A stretch of DNA of 64,000 bases from Actinoplanes couchii (lineage in GTDB: Bacteria; Actinomycetota; Actinomycetes; Mycobacteriales; Micromonosporaceae), in contig NZ_BOMG01000042.1 in assembly GCF_016862075.1 (NCBI RefSeq), positions 186,001 to 250,000 of the forward strand. Direction: 5' to 3'. Positions 1-7,446 of this stretch are shown piece by piece (positions within the stretch are counted from its first letter, which is position 1; each line of letters starts with the position of its first letter). The notes beneath the pieces are model-generated. The model was not told the origin of the DNA, searched no databases, and saw only the letters and a program-made list of their open reading frames with translations. The position numbers were made by a program, and so were the translations under genes.

Positions 1-25
1 TACGGAAGTCGTCGTTCTCCGTCAT
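1..25 (-). CDS. 5' end of a gene running off the window (partial)
   Basis: An ATG at position 25 on the minus strand opens a frame reading M-T-E-N-D-D-F-R before the window ends. A strong ribosome binding site (GGAGGAC) lies about 6 bases upstream. It starts 18 bases after the stop of the TPR-CHAT gene and on the same strand, so the two are probably co-transcribed and translationally linked. Eight residues are too few to assign a family. If the CHAT protein is a protease with a dedicated partner or target, this downstream gene is the first place to look. Confidence 0.5.
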
Positions 26-43
26 CTCACGTCCTCCGTCTCG

Positions 44-2725
44 TCACTGTCCGCCGTGGACGAATGCCGCCCAGGCCACCACCGCCGCCAGCCCGGCACG
101 GTCCAGCCGGTGCCGCAGACCGGCGGGCATGTCCGGTGGGATCTCCCGGTCCGGGTCGAGCATCCACAGCTGTGCGTCCCGCAGCGCGGCCCACGCCGGC
201 CGCCGTCGTACCCGCAGGTTGTGGTGCACCATGAACATCAGCACCGAGGTGGCGGCGTCCGGCACACTCCATTGGCTGGACAGCACGGTTCGCGCGCCCC
301 CGGCCAGGAACGCCGTCGCCAGGCTGTAGGCCTCGTCGTAGCCACTCAGCGAGATCCCGGTCCGGCAGGCCGCGAGAACGACCAGACCGAGATCCCTTTC
401 CGGTACGCCACCGAGCAGCGCCACCAGCTCAGCCGCGGTCAGCCGGTCCGTCTCCGGTTCGGCGGCGTCCGGACCGGTGTCCGCCCCGGCGAGTTGTAGG
501 TAGGCAGTGGCCCGGGCCCCACCGGTCTGCACGAACCCGTGACAGGCCAGGTGCAGAACCCCGCCGTTGACCGGCCCCGGCGTGGTGAGCCAGGCACGGA
601 CCTCAGCCGCGGTGCCCCGCCCGGAGCGACTCACCGTGTCGTCCGGCCGCCGCCCCAGATAACGGGCGCCGGGATAGAAGACCTGCCGGATCGCGTACGC
701 CTCCCGCCGCGCCGCGGGCAACGGATCAGCCGAGCTCTCCGGGTCTCCGACGATCAGCCCGGCCGGCCCGGGAACAACGGCCGGCAGCCCGGCGGACCGC
801 ACCAGCATCCGCGCCGAAGCGGTCTGCGACAGGGCGATCAGCTCGACGGCATACCGCCCGTCCGGCCGGCGGGCGGCCTGCCAGGGAACCCGCGCCAGGT
901 CACCCATCGGGATCAGCACGATCCGTGGCGGCCGATCCGGGTGGACCGGCAGCCGCGGCAGGTAGGTCTCGATCAGCGCGGCCATGGCGGCGTCCCAGGC
1001 CCAGCGCCCGATCTCGGTCAGCCGTTCGTCGAGGTCACCGGCGGGCCCGGCACCGGCCGACATGTCCCGCCGGGCCAGAGCGGTCAGGTAGTCGTCCAGC
1101 CGGGGCATGACGCTCGGGGTGAGCGATGTCAGGGTGAGATAGGCGGGCGGCCCGGACGCCGGGGCGATCACCGCGTTACCGGGCCGGTTCTCGGCGCCGG
1201 GCACCAGATAGACGAGCGCGTCGGCGTCCAGATCGACGAGCGCCCGTTGGATCTCGGCATATCCGGGCGGATCGAAGAGTGCCGAGGTGGCCCCGTCCTG
1301 GGCCAGAACGGTCATCACGTCACGGCGCAGGTCGGCCGAGAGCGCCGCCGGGTCACCGGTGGCGGCGGCGGTCCGCCAACGTGCGGCGAGTTCGGTCTTC
1401 CCGGCTGCGGCCAGGTGTTCACCGAGGGAGCCGGTCGCGGTGGCGGCGTAGAGGGCCAGGCCCCGCCCGGCGTCCAGGGCGGTGATGGCCGACCCCGGGT
1501 CGCCGTTTGCCAGGTACTGCCGGGCCACGTCGATGGCGTCGCTTCCGGCGGTCCGCACCGCGGCGGTGGCCGATGCCAGGTCGGGCTGGATCAGCACCTG
1601 CCAGACGGCGCCGCGCAGCCCGTCCAGGGCGATCGGGTCGAAGCCGGTCCGGTCGCCGAGGGTGTGCCGGACCGCCCCGGACAGCTCGCTGATCATCTGC
1701 CACTGCGCGTGGTGCGGGCCGCCCGCCAGGGTCCGGGCCTCGACGAGCAGCTCGTCCGCCGCGCGCAGGTCCGGTTCGTCGGCGCTGACCTCGTACCGGC
1801 GCAGCAGGGCGGTGGCCAGCACCCCCAGGTAGAAGACGCGCTGGGGATGGTCCGGTCCGGCGATGTCCAGGGCGGTGCGCAGCTGGGCGAGGCCGAGTTC
1901 GATCCGGGCCGGGTCGCTCTCCCGCCCGGCCCGGATCGCCGCCATGCCGGCCTGGCTGTGCAGCAGAGCCCGGTCGGGGTTCAGAGTGTCGGCCCGGTCG
2001 GCGTGGTCCACCATCGCCTGGAGTGCGGCGTCCGACATCCGCGGGGTGTCGTCGTCGGACAGTCCGGTGAACGCGTCCAGGTCGGCGGACGACTCCTCGA
2101 AGACCTGGCGCAGTGGGCCCTCGGCGGGCAGGTTCGCAAACGTCTCCCGTACCGTGGCGGGGTCGTAGCGCCGTTCGGAGACCATCGCGGTCATCCGGGT
2201 GAGCACGTCCGCCTCGGGCCGGCTGCTGATCTCCGGCGGCAGCCCGGCGAGGTATTCGGCGACCTCGGCGGGCATCCGGGCCAGGGCGCCCCGGTCGTCC
2301 TGCTGGATGGCGGCGGCGACCTTCAGCGCCATCCGCCCGGACATGAACAGGGGCAGCAGGGCCGGATCACCGGTGTGCTGGGCGGCCAGTTCCTCCAGCT
2401 GTTTCAGGTTCCCGCCCGGGTCGGCCGGTTCGTACAGGAGCAGCATGATCTCGGCGGTGGCCCGGACCCGCAGCCACGCCGGATCCTTCGGCGGGTCGGT
2501 GGCGGCGACGGCGAGCAGTTCGGGCAGGGCCCGGATCCGGTTCGCGGGCGGCACCTCGCCGCCGCGGAGGATCGCCTGGACCAGCCCGGCGGCGAGACCG
2601 GCCCGCCCGGGCATGCCGTGCGGCAGACGGCCGAAGTCGCGCAGCGCGCCGTCGAGATCGCCGTGCCCGGCCACCGCACCGGCGATGGCGGCACAGCGGG
2701 CGAGATTGTCGTCCTGATCGCTCAC
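44..2725 (-). CDS. TPR-like repeat protein with C-terminal CHAT (caspase-like) protease domain
   Basis: 893 aa, cytoplasmic with no signal peptide or membrane segment. The N-terminal two thirds is Ala/Leu-rich helical sequence typical of degenerate tetratricopeptide repeats. The C-terminal 270 residues form a CHAT domain: the catalytic dyad candidates are His729 in LHLACHG and Cys787 in LAACRTG, followed by the conserved stretch with SLATAFLAGGARTVLSSQW. CHAT domains are clan CD cysteine peptidases related to caspase and separase, and in bacteria TPR-CHAT proteins can act in regulated proteolysis or abortive defence. The start codon is the ATG at 2725. The gene is followed 18 bases later by another gene on the same strand that leaves the window. 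No gasdermin-like or Cas-like partner is visible here, so a defence role is only a possibility. Confidence 0.85.
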   Translation of the reverse strand: MSDQDDNLARCAAIAGAVAGHGDLDGALRDFGRLPHGMPGRAGLAAGLVQAILRGGEVPPANRIRALPELLAVAATDPPKDPAWLRVRATAEIMLLLYEPADPGGNLKQLEELAAQHTGDPALLPLFMSGRMALKVAAAIQQDDRGALARMPAEVAEYLAGLPPEISSRPEADVLTRMTAMVSERRYDPATVRETFANLPAEGPLRQVFEESSADLDAFTGLSDDDTPRMSDAALQAMVDHADRADTLNPDRALLHSQAGMAAIRAGRESDPARIELGLAQLRTALDIAGPDHPQRVFYLGVLATALLRRYEVSADEPDLRAADELLVEARTLAGGPHHAQWQMISELSGAVRHTLGDRTGFDPIALDGLRGAVWQVLIQPDLASATAAVRTAGSDAIDVARQYLANGDPGSAITALDAGRGLALYAATATGSLGEHLAAAGKTELAARWRTAAATGDPAALSADLRRDVMTVLAQDGATSALFDPPGYAEIQRALVDLDADALVYLVPGAENRPGNAVIAPASGPPAYLTLTSLTPSVMPRLDDYLTALARRDMSAGAGPAGDLDERLTEIGRWAWDAAMAALIETYLPRLPVHPDRPPRIVLIPMGDLARVPWQAARRPDGRYAVELIALSQTASARMLVRSAGLPAVVPGPAGLIVGDPESSADPLPAARREAYAIRQVFYPGARYLGRRPDDTVSRSGRGTAAEVRAWLTTPGPVNGGVLHLACHGFVQTGGARATAYLQLAGADTGPDAAEPETDRLTAAELVALLGGVPERDLGLVVLAACRTGISLSGYDEAYSLATAFLAGGARTVLSSQWSVPDAATSVLMFMVHHNLRVRRRPAWAALRDAQLWMLDPDREIPPDMPAGLRHRLDRAGLAAVVAWAAFVHGGQ

Positions 2726-2754
2726 GGGTCCTCCCGACCACGTCCGGTCCGTTC

Positions 2755-3309
2755 ATGGATTCCTGACGGACAGGCGAACGCCGGTGACCGGCTGGCCGCC
2801 CGGCAGACCCGGGGCGAGCAACGGGCCGCCGAGGCCGAGGCGGCACTGGCGCTGACCCTGCAGCGCCGGGCCGCCGACGCGCCGGCCGCCACGTCCGAGG
2901 TCACCCGTCTGCAGTTGCTCGACGATCTGCGCTACACCGTCGACCAGGCCAATGAGCAGGTCCGCTGCCGGCAGGGCACGCTGTGGGATTTCGCCGCCCG
3001 GCTGGCCTGGTACACCGGCCCGGGGGCGGACGGGGCGCTCGCGGCGATCAGCGCGGCAGCAACGGGCTCGCTCATGTACGCCGGGACGGCTGGGCGGACC
3101 TGGCAGTTTGGGTTCGCGCCCGTGGCGGACGCCTACCGGTTCAACATGGTCGCCCCGGCCGCGATCTACCTGGGCGTCCGGGCTCGTCGACCCCGGACCG
3201 GTCCGCCTCGACCTGGGCGATCGGCCTCGGCGGCGTCGGTTTCGTCTACCAGATCTGCCTGGTCATCGGCACGATCGGCGATGCCTTCGACCCATCCACC
3301 ACCACCTGA
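2755..3309 (+). pseudogene. Frameshifted, 5'-truncated remnant of an unknown membrane-associated protein
   Basis: One plus-strand frame (2755 to about 3180) reads like real protein: a charged Ala/Glu/Arg helix, then residues such as LLDDLRYTVDQANEQVRC and AYRFNMVAPAAIYLGV. It then degrades to Arg/Pro-rich shadow sequence. From about 3180 the next frame continues sensibly with a hydrophobic segment (IGLGGVGFVYQICLVIGTIGDAF) and stops at 3309. Joining the two gives one coherent protein of roughly 180 residues with a likely C-terminal transmembrane helix. No ATG, GTG or TTG with a ribosome binding site opens the first frame; a nearby ATG is followed immediately by a stop. I do not recognise the family. 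This stretch is otherwise the only gap over 300 bases in the window. A sequencing error could mimic the frameshift. Confidence 0.4.
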
Positions 3310-3315
3310 CGATCC

Positions 3316-3951
3316 TCAGAAGACCGGCGGCTGGAAGAGGGGAGTCTCCACGGCCCGGGGGCGGGCCGGCGCGGCGACCGCGTTGAGCAGGAAGTCGACC
3401 ATCCGGCGGGCCTGTGCCCGGGCCTGCGGCGCCCGCCCCGGCGGAAGGTTCAGCGCGTGCATCATGGCCCCGCCGAGCAGTGTCTCCAGCAGCAGCGGCA
3501 CCGAGGTCTCCGGGGACAGTTCGCCACGGGCGATGCCGCGGCGCACGATGTCGCGGGCGGCGTTGACCTGTGACCGGCGCAGCTGCCGGTACCGGTCGGC
3601 GACCCCGGGGACCGAGTTGGCCTCCAGGCTCAGGCGCAGTGCGGCCCGCCCGGCCTCACCGGTGTAGAGGTTGAGCATCTGGGCGGCCACCTCCACCAGG
3701 TCGCCGCGCAGCGTGCCGGTGTCGACGGCGCTGATCGTCGCCAGGTTGGTGGTCAGCGCCTCGGTGAGCAGCGCTTCCTTGTTGCTCCAGCGCAGGTAGA
3801 GGGTCGGTTTGCTGATGCCGGCCCGGCGCGCGACGGTCTCCATCGCGAAGCCGGCCCAGCCGGTGTCGCCGAAGACGTCCAGGGCGGCCCGGGCGATACG
3901 GCGATCGACTTCCGGATCGCGGGGCCGGCCACCGGTGGTTCCCGTAGTCAA
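3316..3951 (-). CDS. TetR-family transcriptional regulator
   Basis: 211 aa. Residues about 15-60 form a TetR N-terminal helix-turn-helix (AALDVFGDTGWAGFAMETVARRAGISKPTLYLRW), with the usual T-L-Y-x-R/H-W end of the recognition helix. The rest is a helical ligand and dimerisation domain. The start is a TTG at 3951 with AAGGAG 7 bases upstream; no better ATG exists. Neighbours do not reveal a target: the upstream region (3952-4066) is shared with a divergent frameshifted gene, which is the obvious candidate for local control. The inducer is unknown. Confidence 0.9.
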   Translation of the reverse strand: MTTGTTGGRPRDPEVDRRIARAALDVFGDTGWAGFAMETVARRAGISKPTLYLRWSNKEALLTEALTTNLATISAVDTGTLRGDLVEVAAQMLNLYTGEAGRAALRLSLEANSVPGVADRYRQLRRSQVNAARDIVRRGIARGELSPETSVPLLLETLLGGAMMHALNLPPGRAPQARAQARRMVDFLLNAVAAPARPRAVETPLFQPPVF

Positions 3952-4066
3952 GCCAGGCCTCCTTGATTATGAACGGTCCCGTAAGGGTACAGCGCCCACC
4001 GACTGGTCGAATGTGGAACGATCAGCGTTCAGCAGCTGTTGACCTGCCTCCGTTACCCTCCGCGCC

Positions 4067-4763
4067 ATGATCCAAGACATCGCGGGGATGTTTGTCGCCC
4101 AGGACTTCGGGACGTGGTCGCGGGCCGACGTCGAGCGGGTCGCCGGCGCTGGTCGGTGGCCCGCACGCGTGGGCGTTCTGGCGTAGGCCCCGGGTCCGGG
4201 TGGAGCGTGACCTGCGGCGTTCCACGGTCACCCTGCGAATCCAGCCGGCTGAGGCGGCCGAGAACGAGGAGTACAGCAACGCCCGGTACATGCCGGGCTG
4301 GGAGCACGAGCTGTGGTCCGCCACGCCGGACGAGGGTGGCGACGCCTACCGGTCGCTGATCGGGATGATGTTCTTCCACGCCCCGAACGTGACCGGCTGG
4401 GACGAGTTCGAGGCGACCGTGCGTGACCTGTTCGTCTCGCTCGCCGCGGACGTGCCGGCGCTGGGCGACCGGGCGCCGCACATCCTGTGGACCCTCACCA
4501 CGGAGTCCGGGGATCGCGAGGTGTCCGGACTGTTCAAGAAGGAGTACGTCTCTCTCCAGGGCGAGGTCGTCTTCAACTTCACCGTCGACGTCGACACGAC
4601 GGAGTTCCCGACCGGGCCGGAGAGCGGTCGGCGTGTCGCCGAGACGGCCCTGGCTATCGTCCGTGGCTGGGGTCTCGAGCCGGAGCAGTTGCGGTACTAC
4701 CTGTACACCCCGGCGCCGGTTCGGGCGTGGGCGCAGTCCGGATTCCGGATCGAGGAGAAGTAG
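4067..4763 (+). pseudogene. Hypothetical protein, apparently frameshifted near codon 27
   Basis: An ATG at 4067 opens a frame reading MIQDIAGMFVAQDFGTWSRAD and on to VERVAG, which then hits a stop about 13 codons later. The next frame continues without interruption from about 4146 (ALVGGPHAWAFWRRPRVRVERD) to the stop at 4763. A product of about 230 residues results if one base is skipped near 4146. The alternative unshifted reading needs a TTG at 4092 and begins with a low-quality Ser/Gly/Arg-rich segment, which looks like out-of-frame sequence. The C-terminal part has alternating beta-strand-like and charged segments and no signal peptide. I do not recognise the family. Whether the shift is real, programmed or a sequencing error cannot be told from sequence alone. 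Confidence 0.6.
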
Positions 4764-4767
4764 GGCC

Positions 4768-4812
4768 CGTCGTCGCACCCGGGCGGGGGCAGCCGGCCCG
4801 GGTGCGACGACG
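4768..4812. terminator. Bidirectional hairpin terminator
   Basis: A perfect 17-bp inverted repeat, with arms at 4768-4784 and 4796-4812 and an 11-base loop. It sits between the convergent ends of the 4067-4763 gene and the SnoaL-like gene. There is no T tract, as is common for actinomycete terminators. Confidence 0.75.
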
Positions 4813-4816
4813 AGGG

Positions 4817-5452
4817 TCAGTGCGCGACCGGGCAGCCGCCGGTGAGGGTGCCGAGGAACGCGTTCGGGTCGTAGTAGTGCTCGACCTCGAGGAGTTTCAG
4901 GTCGTCGTCCACCTTGGCGACGCTCATCCCGAACATCTCGATGGTCTTCCCGGTCGGCTGGTGGCCGTGGTACTCACCGTCGAACGCGCCCCAGTGCCGC
5001 CACTTGAACGCGACCACCGGCGGCGGGCTGAGGACTTCGAGGACCTCCCAGTAGAACCCGTTCGGGAACGCGCCGTGGAAGACGTCGTGCTGGCCGTCGA
5101 ACGACTCGGCCCGGTAGAACGGGCTGTCCCCGATGAGCACGTTGTAGCTGCCCTGGTCGGCGATGTCCTGCGCGGAGGCCCAGCCGCCGCCGTTGATGTT
5201 GGTGCGGAACCGCTCGGTGACCATCGAGACCCAGGTCGCCGGGTCCGTCTTGTGCGAGACCTCCATCTCGAAGACCTGCACGATCGTCTCCACGATCGCC
5301 TCGAGGGAGCCGGGCGCGTGGTCGGTCGTCCGCTGCTCGGGCATGACGACGGCGGACAGGTGGTAGTCCGGCGTGCCGTGCCGGAACTCTGAGGGGGCCG
5401 CGGCCTCGATCACGGCCGACCGGCCCTGCAGCCACAACGGTGTCTCAGACAA
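4817..5452 (-). CDS. SnoaL-like / NTF2-fold polyketide cyclase family protein
   Basis: 211 aa, probably cytoplasmic. The C-terminal half has the pattern of the SnoaL-like ester cyclase branch of the NTF2 superfamily: F-K-W-R-x-W-G-x-F-x-G-x-x-x-G-x-x-P-T-G-K, then V-x-D-D-D-L-K-L-L-E-V-E-H-Y-Y-D-P. The N-terminal half resembles a second NTF2-like unit. Such proteins cyclise polyketide esters, isomerise steroids, or are uncharacterised carriers. No polyketide genes are nearby, so the substrate is unknown. The start is a TTG at 5452 with GAAGGA about 11 bases upstream. Confidence 0.75.
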   Translation of the reverse strand: MSETPLWLQGRSAVIEAAAPSEFRHGTPDYHLSAVVMPEQRTTDHAPGSLEAIVETIVQVFEMEVSHKTDPATWVSMVTERFRTNINGGGWASAQDIADQGSYNVLIGDSPFYRAESFDGQHDVFHGAFPNGFYWEVLEVLSPPPVVAFKWRHWGAFDGEYHGHQPTGKTIEMFGMSVAKVDDDLKLLEVEHYYDPNAFLGTLTGGCPVAH

Positions 5453-5619
5453 GACAGGTGTGTCCTTCCGGGGAAAAGAGGGTTCCGGTACGCCGCCGTC
5501 CGGTCACCCCCGGTGAGGTGAGCGCCGTCGACGGTATCCACATAGGACCCCGCCCGAAAGGGCTGATCGATGACAACCTATTTACATCCGGCAATGAGCA
5601 TCACGATGTGAAGAACTCT

Positions 5620-5659
5620 GCAGATGCGGCCGGAAGATGCCTTTTCGGCTGGCATCTGC
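5620..5659. terminator. Hairpin after the 5664-6334 gene
   Basis: Outer arms GCAGATGC (5620-5627) and GCATCTGC (5652-5659) enclose a second smaller stem. It lies just downstream of the minus-strand gene ending at 5664 and may end its transcript. It could also be a structured element in the space before the SnoaL-like gene. Confidence 0.4.
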
Positions 5660-5663
5660 GGGC

Positions 5664-6334
5664 CTAGGATGATCTATCGCTCTTACCCGCGGACCGCTGC
5701 AAGTGCCACCCGAGGATCAAAATCAGGGGCAGGATCCACAGCCATGGGTACGTGTGGGAATGCGCGAACGCCACCACCGGCCGGTCGGCGCCCCGCACGT
5801 CGACACGCACCGTGTAGTGCCCCCACACCGGCCCCTCGAACGTGACCGGGATCCGGACCGTCCGGTGCTCACCCGGGCCCAGCGTGCCTGTCGCCCAGGT
5901 GGTGGCCCCGCTGGTCGGACGGCCGGGCCGGCCCACCGCCACCATCAGCCGCGGCTCGGCGACCGGTGCGGTGCGGTGCCGGGGTTGTGCACCTCGACCG
6001 CCATCGTCCGGTGGGCCGTCCCGCCGAGGAGTTCACCGGACACGCCCGGGCCGTCCAGCGTGGCGCGGGTGATGCCGACGACGGCCGGCGCCGCGGCGGC
6101 CACCGCGCAGTCGAGCGAACCCCGTTGCGCCTGGTTACCGCAGATCTCGGCGGTGACCGCCCCGGACGGCCAGCCGGTCAGCCGCACCACCACCGTCGTA
6201 CCGACCCGGGTGGCCGGCTGATCCACCCGCACCTCGGGCGCCGCTGAGGAAACCCGCGCCGCGGAGAGCGGCAGGTCAGGCGCCGCGACCGGAGACGGGG
6301 TCAGGGCCAGGAGCAGGGCCAGCGTGACGCTCAC
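5664..6334 (-). pseudogene. Secreted Ig-like protein with C-terminal membrane anchor, frameshifted in a 5-bp repeat
   Basis: A GTG at 6334 overlaps the stop of the preceding gene (GTGA) and begins a signal peptide (VSVTLALLLALTPSPVAAP). The following domain resembles Ig-like or neocarzinostatin-fold proteins: a two-cysteine pattern (ICGNQ then LDC) and VVVRLTGWPSGAVT. The frame stops at about 5945 after HNPGTAPHRSPSRG, but the neighbouring frame carries on as PVAEPRLMVAVGRP and ends with a hydrophobic anchor (PWLWILPLILILGW) and a basic tail at 5664. The junction is three tandem copies of GGTGC (plus strand, 5965-5979). Two copies would give one intact protein of about 221 residues. The pair with the upstream DUF916-like remnant suggests a cell-wall-associated module. 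Confidence 0.6.
5965..5979. repeat. Three tandem 5-bp units at the frameshift junction
   Basis: GGTGC is repeated three times. The unit is not a multiple of three, so loss or gain of one copy changes the reading frame of the 5664-6334 gene. Two copies would restore it. Confidence 0.85.
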
Positions 6335-6629
6335 GGATGGACGGCCGCCGGCACCGGGGTCATCCCGCGCCGCCGCCACCGGCGGATCGCCAGCACCGCG
6401 CCGACCAGCAGGAGCAGGTGCACCAGCGTCCACGGCACCCGCCACAGCACGCTGGAACCGGTGGTGACCGGCAGTGCCGCGCCGTCCGCCGACGCGGTCA
6501 CGTCCACGGCCGCGGTCAGCTTGCCGGCCCCGAACACGCCGTCGATCCGGTCGGTCAGCTCGACGCGGGCGCCGGGCCGCCCAGCGCGATCGCGGCCAGC
6601 CCGGCCACGGAGAACTGCACGATGCTCAT
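6331..6629 (-). pseudogene. C-terminal remnant of a DUF916/WxL-type cell-surface protein
   Basis: The sequence reads VQFSVAGLAAIALGG, then (after a one-base shift in a C run at 6574-6576) GARVELTDRIDGVFGAGKL, a short extracellular segment, a transmembrane helix (TLVHLLLLVGAVLAI) and a basic tail RRWRRRG. From memory this matches only the last 100 or so residues of secreted DUF916 / WxL peptidoglycan-binding proteins, which are normally over 300 aa. The N-terminal domain and true start are missing, and the ATG at 6629 may be fortuitous. Its stop overlaps the GTG start of the next gene (GTGA), so the original two-gene operon architecture is preserved. Confidence 0.45.
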
Positions 6630-6729
6630 GTCCTGAAAAGGGTGAAGACGGCCGGTAGCGATTCACACACGCCAATGCGTACAGCGGACATGCCCGACGT
6701 GAACGAACCGGAGCCGCTAGTTTGGCGCG

Positions 6730-7344
6730 ATGTCACCCGCGCGTATCGAGATCACCACCGCACCCGCCGGCCCCGGCGACCGGAACACCGTCGGCGGCAC
6801 CCCGTTCCGGCCCGCCGGCGAGCCGTGGCCGTCCTGTTACTGCGGCGCACGGATGGTCTTCTTCTTCCAGGTCGACATCCCGGACGGCGGTCACCTCACG
6901 GTCTTCCAGTGCCCGGTGCACGACGATGCCGCGTACGGCCCGGCCCGGCTCCCCGACCGGTACTGGGACGAGGTCACCAGCCCGTTCGACGGGGTGTTCT
7001 GGCAGATATCGATCAGCGGCTCGGATGCCCCCGCTGCCGCCGCCGAGCCGCTCCTGCGACCACTGCGCCTGGAACTGCGGCCGGAGACCGGCCCGGCCGA
7101 CGCGCACGGCTTCAAACTGGGCGGCACCCCGTCCTGGGCACAGGAGCCCGAACCCCACTGGTGCGCGTGCGGCACCGAGATGACCCTGCTCTGCCAGATC
7201 CCGGAGAACTTCGGCTTCGACATGTGGCCGATGCGCGACGACCGGGCCGAGCAGGCCCAGCTCTTCCTCGGCAACGAGATCTACCTGCTCGCCTGCCCGG
7301 CCCGCTGCCACCCGCGGGCCCTCTGGCCGGTGGCCCAGAATTGA
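6730..7344 (+). CDS. DUF1963 / YwqG-like protein
   Basis: 204 aa, no signal peptide. Two halves each carry a CxC or CYC motif: Y-C-G-A-R-M-x-F-F-F-Q-V-D near residue 37 and W-C-A-C-G-T-E-M-T-L-L-C-Q-I near residue 145, the latter after K-L-G-G-T-P-S-W-A-Q. This K-x-G-G-x-P-x-W-x-Q and hydrophobic-Q-I pattern is that of the DUF1963/YwqG family, whose function is not established. The paired cysteines might bind metal. The ATG at 6730 lacks a strong ribosome binding site. It stands alone between a minus-strand remnant and the minus-strand kinase. Confidence 0.7.
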   Translation: MSPARIEITTAPAGPGDRNTVGGTPFRPAGEPWPSCYCGARMVFFFQVDIPDGGHLTVFQCPVHDDAAYGPARLPDRYWDEVTSPFDGVFWQISISGSDAPAAAAEPLLRPLRLELRPETGPADAHGFKLGGTPSWAQEPEPHWCACGTEMTLLCQIPENFGFDMWPMRDDRAEQAQLFLGNEIYLLACPARCHPRALWPVAQN

Positions 7345-7446
7345 CCGGTGCCCCGGCGAGCGGTCCGGCGTTGCCGTCGGCCCGGGGACTGCGGGTGTAT
7401 ACCGACGGGCATTGCCCCGGCGGAGCGCCCGCCGCGCCGGGATCGG

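Noticed and set aside
539..3667. 1042-residue plus-strand reading frame opposite the CHAT gene
   Set aside because: Arg/Gly/Pro-rich antisense shadow over most of its length; only the part after 2755 reads like protein and is reported as a remnant.
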